A stretch of 64,000 nt of DNA from Clostridiales bacterium (GTDB lineage: Bacteria > Bacillota > Clostridia > Peptostreptococcales > Acidaminobacteraceae): NCBI GenBank assembly GCA_016342415.1, contig JAEIOD010000005.1, positions 124,001 through 188,000 on the forward strand. The letters are read 5' to 3'. Positions 7,551 to 15,547 of this stretch are shown in pieces. A program made the translations under genes and the position numbers. Within the stretch, counting starts at the first letter, position 1; each line of letters opens with the position of its first letter. A model generated the notes under the pieces. The model was given only the letters and a program-made list of their open reading frames with translations, was not told where the DNA came from and ran no database searches.

Positions 7551-8945
7551 ATGAGTAATTTTTTCGGCAAGTTACAAAAATTAGGTAAATCTTTAATGGT
7601 TCCTGTTGCTGTTTTACCAGTGGCAGCTATCTTCTTAAGACTTGGTGCGGGGGTACCGGGTATTGAGGGCAAATTAGCAGAGATATTTTTGAAGTCGGGT
7701 GCAGCTGTATTTGATAACATGGCAATTTTATTTGCTCTTGGTATTGCATACGGTTTGGCAAAAGACAACAATGGTGCAGCAGCACTTGCTGGTGCGGTAG
7801 GTTATTTCGTTTTAAAGAATGTGTATCTAGTTATTAATCCAGATATCAACACAGGCGTATTTGGTGGTATTATCATTGGTATTGTAGCTGGAACCTTGTA
7901 CAATAGGTTCCATGACATAAAACTGCCAGATTTTCTTGGATTTTTCGGTGGTAGACGGTTTGTTCCAATAATAACTGCATTTGCAGCAGTCGCCCTCGGC
8001 TTGGTATTTGGTTTTGTTTGGCCAGTGGTGCAAAATGGTCTGGATAGTTTCTCTAGAGCAGTAGTAGATGCTGGAGCACTTGGATCATTTGCATTTGGAT
8101 TTGGTAATAGAATGTTAATACCAGTAGGTCTTCACCACGTACTAAACTCAGTATTCTGGTTTGGACATGGTGCATTTACAAATGCAGCAGGTGAAGTTAT
8201 CAATGGAGACTTGTTAAGATTCTTAGCTGGCGACCCTACTGCTGGCGCTTTCCAAGCTGGTTTCTATCCAATCATGATGTTTGGTATTCCAGCAGCAGCA
8301 CTTGCAATGTGGACTGCAGCTAAAAAAGAAAACAAGAAAATGGTTGGAGGATTATTATTTTCTGTAGCATTTACTTCTTTTCTAACAGGTATTACAGAAC
8401 CATTTGAATTTATGTTTGTATTCTTAGCATTCCCATTATATGTACTACATGCAGTTTATACTGGTTTAGCATTAGTTGTAACGAATGCATTTGGTGTTTT
8501 GCATGGTTTCGGTTTCTCAGCGGGTGCAATTGATTACTTCTTATTATGGAAGAATGCAACGAGTCCACTGTTAATCATTCCAATTGGTTTGGCATTTGCA
8601 GCGCTTTATTACTTCTCATTTTTGTTTGTGATTAAGAAATTTAACATCATGACTCCAGGGAGAGAGGACATTGATGAAGACGCATTAGAAAGATTAGATA
8701 ATATGGAAATGTCTGAAATCGGCAGAAAATATGTTGTGGCATTAGGAGGGTCTTCAAACCTGCTTCATGTTGATTCTTGTATTACAAGATTAAGACTTGA
8801 ATTGGCTGATGCTTCACTTGTAGAGGATGCTGATCTTAAAGCCTTAGGTGCTACAGGCGTATTAAGACCTAACAAGAAAAACATGCAAGTCATTATCGGT
8901 ACCAAAGCTGAATTTATTTGTGATGAAATAAAGAAATCAATGTAA
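7551..8945 (+). CDS. nagE: PTS N-acetylglucosamine-type EIICB transporter
   Basis: Sugar-specific permease and phosphotransferase of the glucose/GlcNAc PTS family. EIIC spans about residues 1-370 with many membrane segments. It shares distinctive blocks with E. coli NagE, such as GAAALAGAVGYFVL, DIKLPDFLGFFGG, FTNAAGEV and FSAGAIDY, closer to NagE than to PtsG as far as I recall those sequences. EIIB is C-terminal with phospho-acceptor C410 in DSCITRLR. E. coli NagE has an EIIA fused at its C-terminus; here the protein stops after EIIB (464 residues) and EIIA is the next gene. AAGGAGAG precedes ATG 7551. Expression is controlled by RAT 2/terminator 2. GlcNAc specificity is inferred from similarity. 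Confidence 0.92.
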   Translation: MSNFFGKLQKLGKSLMVPVAVLPVAAIFLRLGAGVPGIEGKLAEIFLKSGAAVFDNMAILFALGIAYGLAKDNNGAAALAGAVGYFVLKNVYLVINPDINTGVFGGIIIGIVAGTLYNRFHDIKLPDFLGFFGGRRFVPIITAFAAVALGLVFGFVWPVVQNGLDSFSRAVVDAGALGSFAFGFGNRMLIPVGLHHVLNSVFWFGHGAFTNAAGEVINGDLLRFLAGDPTAGAFQAGFYPIMMFGIPAAALAMWTAAKKENKKMVGGLLFSVAFTSFLTGITEPFEFMFVFLAFPLYVLHAVYTGLALVVTNAFGVLHGFGFSAGAIDYFLLWKNATSPLLIIPIGLAFAALYYFSFLFVIKKFNIMTPGREDIDEDALERLDNMEMSEIGRKYVVALGGSSNLLHVDSCITRLRLELADASLVEDADLKALGATGVLRPNKKNMQVIIGTKAEFICDEIKKSM

Positions 8946-8950
8946 TATAA

Positions 8951-8980
8951 TGTAGTATCTCCTAAAAAGGAGATACTACA
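8951..8980 (+). other. 13-bp perfect hairpin between nagE and the EIIA gene
   Basis: TGTAGTATCTCCT (8951-8963) pairs perfectly with AGGAGATACTACA (8968-8980) around an AAAA loop, directly after the nagE stop. No T tract follows, so it is a poor intrinsic terminator. A role in 3'-end protection or RNase processing between nagE and the general PTS genes is possible. Confidence 0.6.
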
Positions 8981-9039
8981 TTAAATCTTGAATTGTGTGT
9001 CTACATAGAGTTGAGGATTTAATTTAAGAGGAGATTATC

Positions 9040-9516
9040 ATGTTTAAAAAGTTGTTTAAGAATAAGGCTGTTCAAATGAGCACACCGATAGTGGGTAAAG
9101 TAATAGAGCTTGAAGAAGTTCCAGACCAAGTCTTTTCTGGTAAAATGGTAGGAGATGGATTTGCGATAGATCCCACTGAAGGTAAAGTGTATGCACCTAT
9201 AGATGGTGAGGTAATTCAAATATTTCCAACGAAACATGCTATTGGTATTAAATCAACTGAAGGTATTGAAGTGTTGATTCACTTTGGTATTGATACGGTT
9301 GAGTTAAAGGGAGAAGGATTTACATCATATATATTAGCAGGTGATCAGGTTAAAGTAGGTGATTTGTTATTAGAAGTTGATTTGTCCGTTTTAGAAGCTC
9401 GTGGGAAATCGGCGATTACTCCTATCATATTTACGGATAAGAAACAGTATAAATCTTTTGACGTATCCTACAAGGAAGTGTTAAAAAATGACACCGTGTG
9501 TTCAATCACATTATAA
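9040..9516 (+). CDS. crr: PTS glucose-type EIIA component
   Basis: Soluble phosphocarrier of 158 residues that passes phosphate from HPr to the EIIB of NagE. The IIA-Glc fold is shown by TPIVGKVIELEEVPD, GKVYAPIDGEV and the two active-site histidines H66 (KHAIG) and H81 (VLIHFGIDTVEL). The 15-residue spacing equals that of H75/H90 in E. coli EIIA-Glc; H81 is the phospho-acceptor. AGAGGAG precedes ATG 9040. It supplies the EIIA domain that NagE lacks, and ptsH starts 13 bases after it. Whether it also serves other glucose-family permeases cannot be told. Confidence 0.95.
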   Translation: MFKKLFKNKAVQMSTPIVGKVIELEEVPDQVFSGKMVGDGFAIDPTEGKVYAPIDGEVIQIFPTKHAIGIKSTEGIEVLIHFGIDTVELKGEGFTSYILAGDQVKVGDLLLEVDLSVLEARGKSAITPIIFTDKKQYKSFDVSYKEVLKNDTVCSITL

Positions 9517-9529
9517 GGAAGAGGTAGAA

Positions 9530-9787
9530 ATGATAACAATAAAGATCCTTTCGGAAAATGGTTTACATGCAAGACCAGCGAGTTTAATTGTAAATGCGTG
9601 TCTGGCATTTGAGTCGGAAATATTTCTTGTCAAGGGAGATACAAGAGCCAATGCTAGAAGTATCATGAATTTAATGGCTATGGGTATTGTTCACGGTGAT
9701 GAAATTGTTGTAGAAGCTGATGGGCATGATGCAACAGAAGCAGAAGAAACAATAGTATCGATTATTGAAGGAGCAGCTCATGATTAA
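9530..9787 (+). CDS. ptsH: Phosphocarrier protein HPr
   Basis: General PTS phosphocarrier, 85 residues. H13 in GLHARPAS is the site phosphorylated by EI. S44 in ARSIMNLM is the HPr kinase site (equivalent to H15/S46 in Bacillus, same spacing), so HPr(Ser-P) can act with CcpA at the cre site upstream. The start is ATG 9530, with GGAAGAGG upstream and the correct family N-terminus; an earlier in-frame ATG at 9488 lies inside the EIIA gene and is rejected. It overlaps ptsI by 8 bases. Confidence 0.97.
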   Translation: MITIKILSENGLHARPASLIVNACLAFESEIFLVKGDTRANARSIMNLMAMGIVHGDEIVVEADGHDATEAEETIVSIIEGAAHD

Positions 9788-11465
9788 GGGAATTAAGGCT
9801 TCTGATGGTATTGCCATAGGTAGAGCTTTTTTATTAAAAGAAATAAAAATTGAAATTATAAAAGAAACTTCTTTCACAATAGAAGATGAGTTGAAGCGTT
9901 TAGAAAATGCGAAAGAAAAAGGTTTGACTGCACTTGACCAGTTAAAGCAAAAAACACTCGAAACGGTAGGCGAATCCGAGTCAGAAGTGTTTGAAGCACA
10001 TAAACAGTTATTAGCAGACCCTGTAATGGCCAAGGAAATTGAAACTTTGATTAATACACAAGTTTCCAGTGAATATGCTTTTTCAACGGTTATTGATAAA
10101 TATATTGAGATGTTTAAAAATCTAGACAACGCATATATGAAAGAAAGAGCCCTGGATTTAAAAGATATAAAAACAAGATTACTCAAGATCTTAGCTGGTG
10201 TTGAAAATGATGAACAAGAGATACATGAAGATGCAATTATCGTTACTTTTGATTTGACCCCGAGTGAGACCGTTAATCTTGATAGAAGTAAAACCATCGG
10301 TTTCATAACTGAAATTGGTGGTGAAACTTCTCACTCAGCAATCATCGCTAGAACGTTGAATATACCAGCTGTTGTTGGTGTTGGGAATAAGATTCAGGAA
10401 ATCAATCAAATGGATACAATTATTTTAGATGGCATTAATGGAGAAATTCATATCAACCCTACTGAGGATTTGATAGCGAAATTCAAATCAAAAAAACAAG
10501 CGTTGGAAAAAGCCAATTCACTATTAAATAGATACAAAAATATTGATTCGATTACCTTAGATGGAAAAGTCATAGAAATTGCTGGTAATATTGCAGGAGT
10601 AGAAGATGTTGATGCTGTACTAGAAGCAACGGGTGATGGGATAGGTCTTTTTAGATCAGAATTTTTATATATGAATCGAAGTGAACTGCCAACAGAAGAA
10701 GAGCAATTCACAGCTTATAAAACAGTATTAGAAAAAATGAATCCGAGACCGGTGACTATAAGAACTATGGATATTGGCGGTGACAAGAACCTTGATTATC
10801 TTAATTTGGAACCTGAAATGAATCCCTTTCTTGGTTATAGAGCCATAAGAATATGTTTAAAAGAACAAGAATTATTCAAAACTCAATTGAGAGCTCTGCT
10901 TCGTGCAAGTTTTTTTGGGAAATTAAGAATCATGTTTCCCATGATTGCATCTTTAGAAGAAATCCTTGAAGCAAAAGAGATTCTTTATTCTGTTCAAGAA
11001 GAGTTAAAAAGAGACAATATTCCTGTATCTGGCGACATTCAAGTCGGTATCATGATAGAGGTTCCAGCAGCAGCAATAATGGCAGATGTTTTAGCGGAAG
11101 AAGTCGATTTCTTTTCAATCGGTACAAATGATTTAATTCAATATACAACAGCAGTAGACCGAATGAACAACACTATTGCAGAATTATATTCACCCTATCA
11201 TCCAGCATTTATTAGACTCATCAAACAAGTTATTGATGCAGGTCATAATGCAGGAATTGAAGTGGGGATGTGTGGCAATGTAGCAGGAGACAAGGAGTTT
11301 ATTCCGTTGTTATTAAATCTTGGATTAGATGAACTTAGTATGAGTCCGAATATGATTTTAAAAGCAAGATCCATTGTGAACACGCATAGAAGGTCTACAG
11401 CAGATGAATTCATGACATGTAAAACTAAAAAAGATGTTGAAAACTTATTAAAAGCTGGGCACTAG
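9780..11465 (+). CDS. ptsI: Phosphoenolpyruvate-protein phosphotransferase (PTS enzyme I)
   Basis: First enzyme of the PTS: takes phosphate from PEP and passes it to HPr in the cytoplasm. 561 residues, normal length. The phospho-histidine H185 lies in GGETSHSAIIAR. The PEP-binding barrel shows GIGLFRSEFLYM, MDIGGDKNLDYL and FSIGTNDLIQYT, and the catalytic C498 is in GMCGNVAG. Both H185 and C498 are offset by four from E. coli H189/C502. ATG 9780, with AAGGAG six bases upstream inside ptsH, is chosen over TTG 9765. The stop codon lies in the loop of the terminator shared with the convergent gene. Confidence 0.97.
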   Translation: MIKGIKASDGIAIGRAFLLKEIKIEIIKETSFTIEDELKRLENAKEKGLTALDQLKQKTLETVGESESEVFEAHKQLLADPVMAKEIETLINTQVSSEYAFSTVIDKYIEMFKNLDNAYMKERALDLKDIKTRLLKILAGVENDEQEIHEDAIIVTFDLTPSETVNLDRSKTIGFITEIGGETSHSAIIARTLNIPAVVGVGNKIQEINQMDTIILDGINGEIHINPTEDLIAKFKSKKQALEKANSLLNRYKNIDSITLDGKVIEIAGNIAGVEDVDAVLEATGDGIGLFRSEFLYMNRSELPTEEEQFTAYKTVLEKMNPRPVTIRTMDIGGDKNLDYLNLEPEMNPFLGYRAIRICLKEQELFKTQLRALLRASFFGKLRIMFPMIASLEEILEAKEILYSVQEELKRDNIPVSGDIQVGIMIEVPAAAIMADVLAEEVDFFSIGTNDLIQYTTAVDRMNNTIAELYSPYHPAFIRLIKQVIDAGHNAGIEVGMCGNVAGDKEFIPLLLNLGLDELSMSPNMILKARSIVNTHRRSTADEFMTCKTKKDVENLLKAGH

Positions 11466-11476
11466 CCCAGCTTTTT
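11451..11476. terminator. Bidirectional terminator between ptsI and the TPR-like gene
   Basis: AAAGCTGGGC (11451-11460) pairs perfectly with GCCCAGCTTT (11465-11474) around ACTA. T residues follow on the plus strand, and T-rich sequence follows on the minus strand, so it can end both convergent operons. It overlaps the ptsI stop codon. Confidence 0.85.
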
Positions 11477-12494
11477 AGTCTAACCATGTTATGTACTTGC
11501 TGTTTGCATTCTTTTTACCTTTTGCAATCGCCTTATCTGTACTATCGCCAGCAGCAATTATAATGCTGTAATAGTCGTAAAGTTCACCATGTGAATTAAA
11601 TGTGGGTGCAGATATATCTTCATCACCGCTGACTCTGTGAGCAAGGATTTCGATAAACTGTTCACCTAAATCTTTGGCTTTTGAAGTGTCTGTAGAAGGC
11701 AGTAGTAACAACGCAAAAGAAATAGTCTTATCACTTACAATTATATTAGCATCCTCAACTTCTATTTCATTTTTAATGATTTCAATAGCTTCCTCGATGT
11801 GTTTTGTAGTGATTTTAGGCATATACTCATCTGAATCTTTGAAAATTTCGCTGCCGCCTTCAAGTTGACCTTCAGAACTTTCAAGTTCGAAAGCTCTGTT
11901 TACAGCTGCTGGCAGGTTGATACTCGAAACGATTACTACAATCAAAGAAATGAATAGAGTCGCCAATATTTTAAGTTTATATTTTTTATCTCTTACTTGA
12001 ATAAAATCTACAAAAAATGTTATGGCGTAAATACCACCAATAAGTAAAAGGGTGGGATAAGGTGATTTTAACAAAACACCTAAAATAAAAAATATGAGAT
12101 AAAAAATAATACTGGTTAACATCTTTCCTTTGTTTTTACTTCTGAATCCTATGATGCCAAATTTATATGTTTGACTTTTTTCCTCTGTTGTAGGCTTTTC
12201 TGCCATTTTTTCTTTGATGCTGTCTAGTCTCTTTTGGAACTTGTCAACAGTACCAGACATACGATCGTTTTCAATTTCTTCTATGGCGCTTTTACACATA
12301 TCATAGGCTTCTTGATATCTCTTTTGTCGTTCCAATAACACTGCAGGTCTTTCGTATGCATCTGATGTATTGGGTTCATAACGCTCATGAAGCTCTAGAT
12401 ATAAATCTAGAGCTCTATCAGGATTACCCATTTGTTCCAATTTTTTTGCACGTTTCAATAATTTGAATTGTTCTATTAATCGTTCATCACTCAT
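11475..12494 (-). CDS. TPR-like membrane protein of unknown function
   Basis: 339 residues, not recognised as a named family. The N-terminal ~105 residues look like two or three tetratricopeptide-type helical repeats (GNPDRALDLYLELHERY, RQKRYQEAYDMCKSAIEEI). Three hydrophobic segments lie at about 128-205 (SIIFYLIFFILGVLL, TLLLIGGIYAITFF, ILATLFISLIVVIV). A ~130-residue mixed alpha/beta tail then follows, probably outside the membrane. AAGGA lies before the ATG on the minus strand. It is 8 bases downstream of the LiaF-like gene, so the two are co-transcribed and may work together in envelope sensing; that is inference from the operon. Confidence 0.8.
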   Translation of the reverse strand: MSDERLIEQFKLLKRAKKLEQMGNPDRALDLYLELHERYEPNTSDAYERPAVLLERQKRYQEAYDMCKSAIEEIENDRMSGTVDKFQKRLDSIKEKMAEKPTTEEKSQTYKFGIIGFRSKNKGKMLTSIIFYLIFFILGVLLKSPYPTLLLIGGIYAITFFVDFIQVRDKKYKLKILATLFISLIVVIVSSINLPAAVNRAFELESSEGQLEGGSEIFKDSDEYMPKITTKHIEEAIEIIKNEIEVEDANIIVSDKTISFALLLLPSTDTSKAKDLGEQFIEILAHRVSGDEDISAPTFNSHGELYDYYSIIIAAGDSTDKAIAKGKKNANSKYITWLD

Positions 12495-12502
12495 AAAATT
12501 CC

Positions 12503-13210
12503 TTATCTTTTTCTGACTTCTAGGCCTCCGAAAGAAATGTTGGCTTTAATGACTAAGGTTTTTTCATAATAACTATCATCTAATTCGGGATACCTTATCT
12601 CTCTGATTTCACTATGGAAACCACCCGCATCCTGTCCAAAGAATTCATGACCACCTAATGTATATTGACCAACCAGTATTACTTGAATACCTTCCTCTAC
12701 ATATATTTCGGCACCACCGAAAGAAATGTTTAGTGGCAATTGTGTAATTCCTGGTGCCATATTCATCTCTTCATAAATAAAGGTCTTAGAGCTGAAGTTT
12801 ATAGCTATAGGACGTGTAGATTCAGATGAACTATAAATTTCTTCAAATTCATCATCACCTTTAAAAGTTACTTTTTTGTCACTAGACAATAATTTAAAAC
12901 CTATAAATATTAAAATTGCAGGCCAGAAAAATTTAAAAATAATATTACCTTCAAAGTTGATATTAAACAATTCAAGTACATTTTCTGTTAGGAAAGCACC
13001 ACCGATTAGTGTCAGTATAATACCGCCTAAATCAAACTTGTTTTTTAACATATTTAAGCCGGGAATCAGTAAGAACAATGGCCATATAACGCCGATTAGA
13101 TTACCTAAATTAAAATTACTTAAGAAAGGCACATCGAATATCTGGAAAATTGTTATAACACCAATTGCAATTAATGCAAAGGCAAATAGATCTTTATTGG
13201 TACGTCTCAT
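12503..13210 (-). CDS. LiaF-like 4-TM envelope stress protein
   Basis: 235 residues: four hydrophobic segments in the first ~115 residues (LFAFALIAIGVITIFQIF, GVIWPLFLLIPGLNML, GGIILTLIGGAFL, FFWPAILIFIGFKLL), then a beta-rich C-terminal domain with the repeated ISFGGAEIYV / ISFGGLEVRK motif. This is the architecture of LiaF/YvqF (DUF2154), which restrains the LiaRS cell-wall stress system in Bacillus. No liaRS genes are next to it. Start choice: an upstream in-frame ATG at 13228 exists, but AAGGAG lies inside that extension, six bases before ATG 13210, so 13210 is the likely start. Confidence 0.8.
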   Translation of the reverse strand: MRRTNKDLFAFALIAIGVITIFQIFDVPFLSNFNLGNLIGVIWPLFLLIPGLNMLKNKFDLGGIILTLIGGAFLTENVLELFNINFEGNIIFKFFWPAILIFIGFKLLSSDKKVTFKGDDEFEEIYSSSESTRPIAINFSSKTFIYEEMNMAPGITQLPLNISFGGAEIYVEEGIQVILVGQYTLGGHEFFGQDAGGFHSEIREIRYPELDDSYYEKTLVIKANISFGGLEVRKR

Positions 13211-13267
13211 AAATGTCTCCTTTTTCATATATAATCAAGTTGTTGTTAACTTACTTCCATTGTAAAC

Positions 13268-13300
13268 AATCTTTGCTAACTATTCAATTAAACAAAGATT
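13268..13300. repeat. Inverted repeat in the divergent liaF-like/iscR region
   Basis: AATCTTTG (13268-13275) and CAAAGATT (13293-13300) are perfect inverted copies 17 bases apart. They lie upstream of the LiaF-like gene and before the iscR promoter. It could be an operator or a hairpin; no T tract follows. Confidence 0.45.
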
Positions 13301-13321
13301 AAAATCTCATGAGAAATAATC

Positions 13322-13369
13322 TTGACTAAATTACTAGGGTATACTATAATAATGATGAAATCCTAGTAA
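13322..13369 (+). promoter_or_regulatory. iscR promoter with overlapping probable Rrf2/IscR operator
   Basis: TTGACT (13322-13327) and TATAAT (13345-13350), 17 bases apart, form a strong promoter. A perfect inverted repeat, TTACTAGG (13331-13338) and CCTAGTAA (13362-13369), brackets the -10. The TTGACTAAATTACTAGG stretch resembles Rrf2-family operators of Firmicutes as I recall them. Autoregulation by IscR is the likely meaning. Confidence 0.7.
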
Positions 13370-13393
13370 ATAAGTTGGGATTAGGAGGCTGAT

Positions 13394-13846
13394 ATGAAAC
13401 TTTCTACAAAAGGGAGATATGGATTAAAGGCGATGTTTGATTTAGCACTTCACTATGGTGACCAACCCATTGCTTTGTCAAGTATCGCTGAAAGAAGAAA
13501 TATTTCACTAAGCTATTTGGAACAATTAATTTCGCAACTCAAGAAGGCTGGAGTCGTCAAGAGTATAAGAGGTGCACAAGGTGGTTATATTCTTACCAAT
13601 ACACCGGACCTTATTACAGTAGGTCAAGTACTGAGAGCTCTTGAACAACTGGCACCAGTAGAATGTGTTACAGAAGGCTTTGACTGTGATAGCTCAGAGT
13701 TTTGTGTCACACGTGTGATATATAAAAAAATACTAGACAGTATTTTAGAAACCGTTGATAATATTACCTTACAGGATATGATTGACGATTATAATGAAAA
13801 GAAAGATTCAAACTCAATAGTAAGCAGCATACAATTATTTTGTTAA
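13394..13846 (+). CDS. iscR: IscR-type Rrf2 transcriptional regulator of Fe-S assembly
   Basis: Iron-sulfur-responsive repressor of 150 residues. The N-terminal winged helix starts MKLSTKGRYGLKAMFDLA, typical of IscR/CymR, with the wing motif IRGAQGGYIL. Three cysteines C91, C98 and C104 (C-x6-C-x5-C) match the [2Fe-2S] site of IscR. Bacillus CymR lacks this set, so IscR is preferred. AGGAGG precedes ATG 13394. It heads iscR-iscS-iscU, with iscS 12 bases downstream, and probably represses the operon through the repeat at 13331-13369 when clusters are plentiful. Confidence 0.93.
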   Translation: MKLSTKGRYGLKAMFDLALHYGDQPIALSSIAERRNISLSYLEQLISQLKKAGVVKSIRGAQGGYILTNTPDLITVGQVLRALEQLAPVECVTEGFDCDSSEFCVTRVIYKKILDSILETVDNITLQDMIDDYNEKKDSNSIVSSIQLFC

Positions 13847-13858
13847 AGGGGTGTAATA

Positions 13859-15028
13859 ATGACGAAACGTATATATATGGACTATTCAGCAACAACACCA
13901 GTCAAAAAAGAAGTTGTAGACGCGATGATGCCATACTTTACAGAAATTTATGGAAATGCATCAAGTCCTCATGGATTTGGTAGAGATGCAAAGAAAATTC
14001 TAATTAAGAGTAGAGAAACAGTTGCCAAAACATTAAATGCTAATGCAGATGAAATTTATTTTACAGCAGGTGGTACGGAGTCTGATAACTGGGCTTTAAA
14101 AGGTGTTTTAAAATCAATAAAACCAAAGGGTAATCATATAATTACCAGTACAATTGAACACCATGCTGTTCTACATGCTGCTGAAACTTTGGAAAAAGAA
14201 GGTTACAAAGTTACATATTTACCTGTAGACAGTACAGGATTGATTTCTTTAGAAGATTTAAAAGCTGCCATTACAGATGAGACAGCTTTAATATCAATCA
14301 TGTTTATAAACAATGAAATTGGAACGATACAACCAATAAAGGAAATCGGTGAGATTGCCAAAGCTCACAATATTTATTTCCACACAGATGCTGTACAAGC
14401 TTATGGTAATGTCGCGATCGATGTAGAGGAATTGAATATTGATCTGTTAAGTGTATCTTCTCATAAAATATATGGACCTAAAGGTGTAGGTGCACTTTAT
14501 ATCAGAAAAGGTACACTAGTGGCTAATTTTGTAGAAGGTGGCGCACAAGAGAAGAAAAAAAGAGCTGGGACTGAAAATATTCCAGGGATTGTTGGATTTG
14601 CAAAAGCTGCTGAAATAGCACACGATAATTTAGATGAACATGTGAATAGACTAACAGCGTTAAGAGATCGTTTAATCAATGGCTTGTTATCACAAATTGA
14701 CTATTCGAGATTAAATGGTCATCCGACTAAACGTCATCCCGGTAATGTGAACATTTCATTTGAGTTTATTGAAGGTGAAGCATTGTTATTAATGCTTGAT
14801 CATAAAGGTGTTGCTGGCTCAAGTGGATCAGCTTGTACATCTGGGAGTTTGGATCCGTCTCATGTACTCATGGGAATCGGATTAACTCATGAAGTCGCTC
14901 ATGGTTCATTAAGATTGAGTTTAGGTGATTTTACAACAGAAGAAGATGTAGACTATGCAATAGAAGTTTTAATACCGATTGTACAACGATTAAGAGAAAT
15001 GTCACCGTTGTATCCAGCAAATAACTAG
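13859..15028 (+). CDS. iscS: Cysteine desulfurase
   Basis: PLP enzyme that takes sulfur from cysteine for Fe-S cluster assembly on IscU, and possibly for tRNA thiolation. 389 residues. The N-terminus has YMDYSATTPVKKEVVDAM. The PLP lysine is K203 in SSHKIYGPKGVGALY. The catalytic persulfide cysteine is C326 in SGSACTSGS, on the long-loop type of active site. AAAGGGGTG precedes ATG 13859. It lies between iscR and iscU, 12 bases from each. In clostridia this enzyme is called IscS or NifS interchangeably. Confidence 0.96.
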   Translation: MTKRIYMDYSATTPVKKEVVDAMMPYFTEIYGNASSPHGFGRDAKKILIKSRETVAKTLNANADEIYFTAGGTESDNWALKGVLKSIKPKGNHIITSTIEHHAVLHAAETLEKEGYKVTYLPVDSTGLISLEDLKAAITDETALISIMFINNEIGTIQPIKEIGEIAKAHNIYFHTDAVQAYGNVAIDVEELNIDLLSVSSHKIYGPKGVGALYIRKGTLVANFVEGGAQEKKKRAGTENIPGIVGFAKAAEIAHDNLDEHVNRLTALRDRLINGLLSQIDYSRLNGHPTKRHPGNVNISFEFIEGEALLLMLDHKGVAGSSGSACTSGSLDPSHVLMGIGLTHEVAHGSLRLSLGDFTTEEDVDYAIEVLIPIVQRLREMSPLYPANN

Positions 15029-15040
15029 TGGGAGGCACAT

Positions 15041-15469
15041 ATGTATAACGATAAAGTAATGGACCATTTCTTAAATCCAAGAAATGCAGGAGAAATAAAA
15101 GACGCAGATGGTATTGGCGAAGTAGGCAATGCTAAATGTGGTGATATCATGAGAATGTATGTTAAAGTAGAAAATGATGTCATAATAGATGTGAAATTTA
15201 GAACTTTTGGATGTGGATCGGCTATTGCTGCTTCAAGTATCTCAACTGAAATGTTAATTGGCAAAACAATTGATGAAGCTTTGGAAATCACCAATAAGGA
15301 TGTTGTAGATGAATTAGGTGGCTTACCTGTTGTAAAAGTACATTGTTCAGTTTTAGCAGAACAAGCTTTCAAGGTGGCAATTTACGATTATGCCAAGAAA
15401 AATAACAAAACATATGCTGGATTAGAAGGATTCAATCCTGATGATTTAGATGATGCACACGATCACTAA
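15041..15469 (+). CDS. iscU: Fe-S cluster assembly scaffold IscU/NifU-N type
   Basis: Scaffold on which [2Fe-2S] clusters form before transfer to apoproteins. 142 residues, a single NifU N-terminal domain. The ligands are all present: C33 and D35 (KCGD), C58 (FGCGSAIAASS) and C102 (KVHCSVLAEQAF). A short acidic and histidine tail ends the protein. GGGAGG precedes ATG 15041. No hscA, hscB or ferredoxin gene follows; the operon ends at a terminator, which is the minimal clostridial arrangement. Confidence 0.95.
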   Translation: MYNDKVMDHFLNPRNAGEIKDADGIGEVGNAKCGDIMRMYVKVENDVIIDVKFRTFGCGSAIAASSISTEMLIGKTIDEALEITNKDVVDELGGLPVVKVHCSVLAEQAFKVAIYDYAKKNNKTYAGLEGFNPDDLDDAHDH

Positions 15470-15488
15470 AAGGGCTTAGCCCTTTTTT
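15468..15488 (+). terminator. Terminator of the isc operon
   Basis: AAAAGGGC (15468-15475) pairs with GCCCTTTT (15479-15486) across a TTA loop, followed by T residues. It overlaps the iscU stop codon. Confidence 0.85.
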
Positions 15489-15547
15489 CGCATTTTTTGC
15501 TAGGTATTTTCATTAATTATCTTATATACTTAAGATGGAGGTGGCTT

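Noticed and set aside
8951-8980. Hairpin after nagE as an ordinary terminator
   Set aside because: No T tract follows. Kept as a hairpin of unknown role.
9671-10306. Minus-strand frame of 211 codons opposite ptsH/ptsI
   Set aside because: Antisense shadow of two certain genes; serine- and phenylalanine-rich, no domain, no ribosome site.
12876-13265. Plus-strand frame of 129 codons over the LiaF-like gene
   Set aside because: Antisense to a gene with clear family motifs and a good ribosome site; no motif of its own.
15025-15372. Minus-strand frame over iscU
   Set aside because: Shadow of iscU, whose cysteine ligands are complete.
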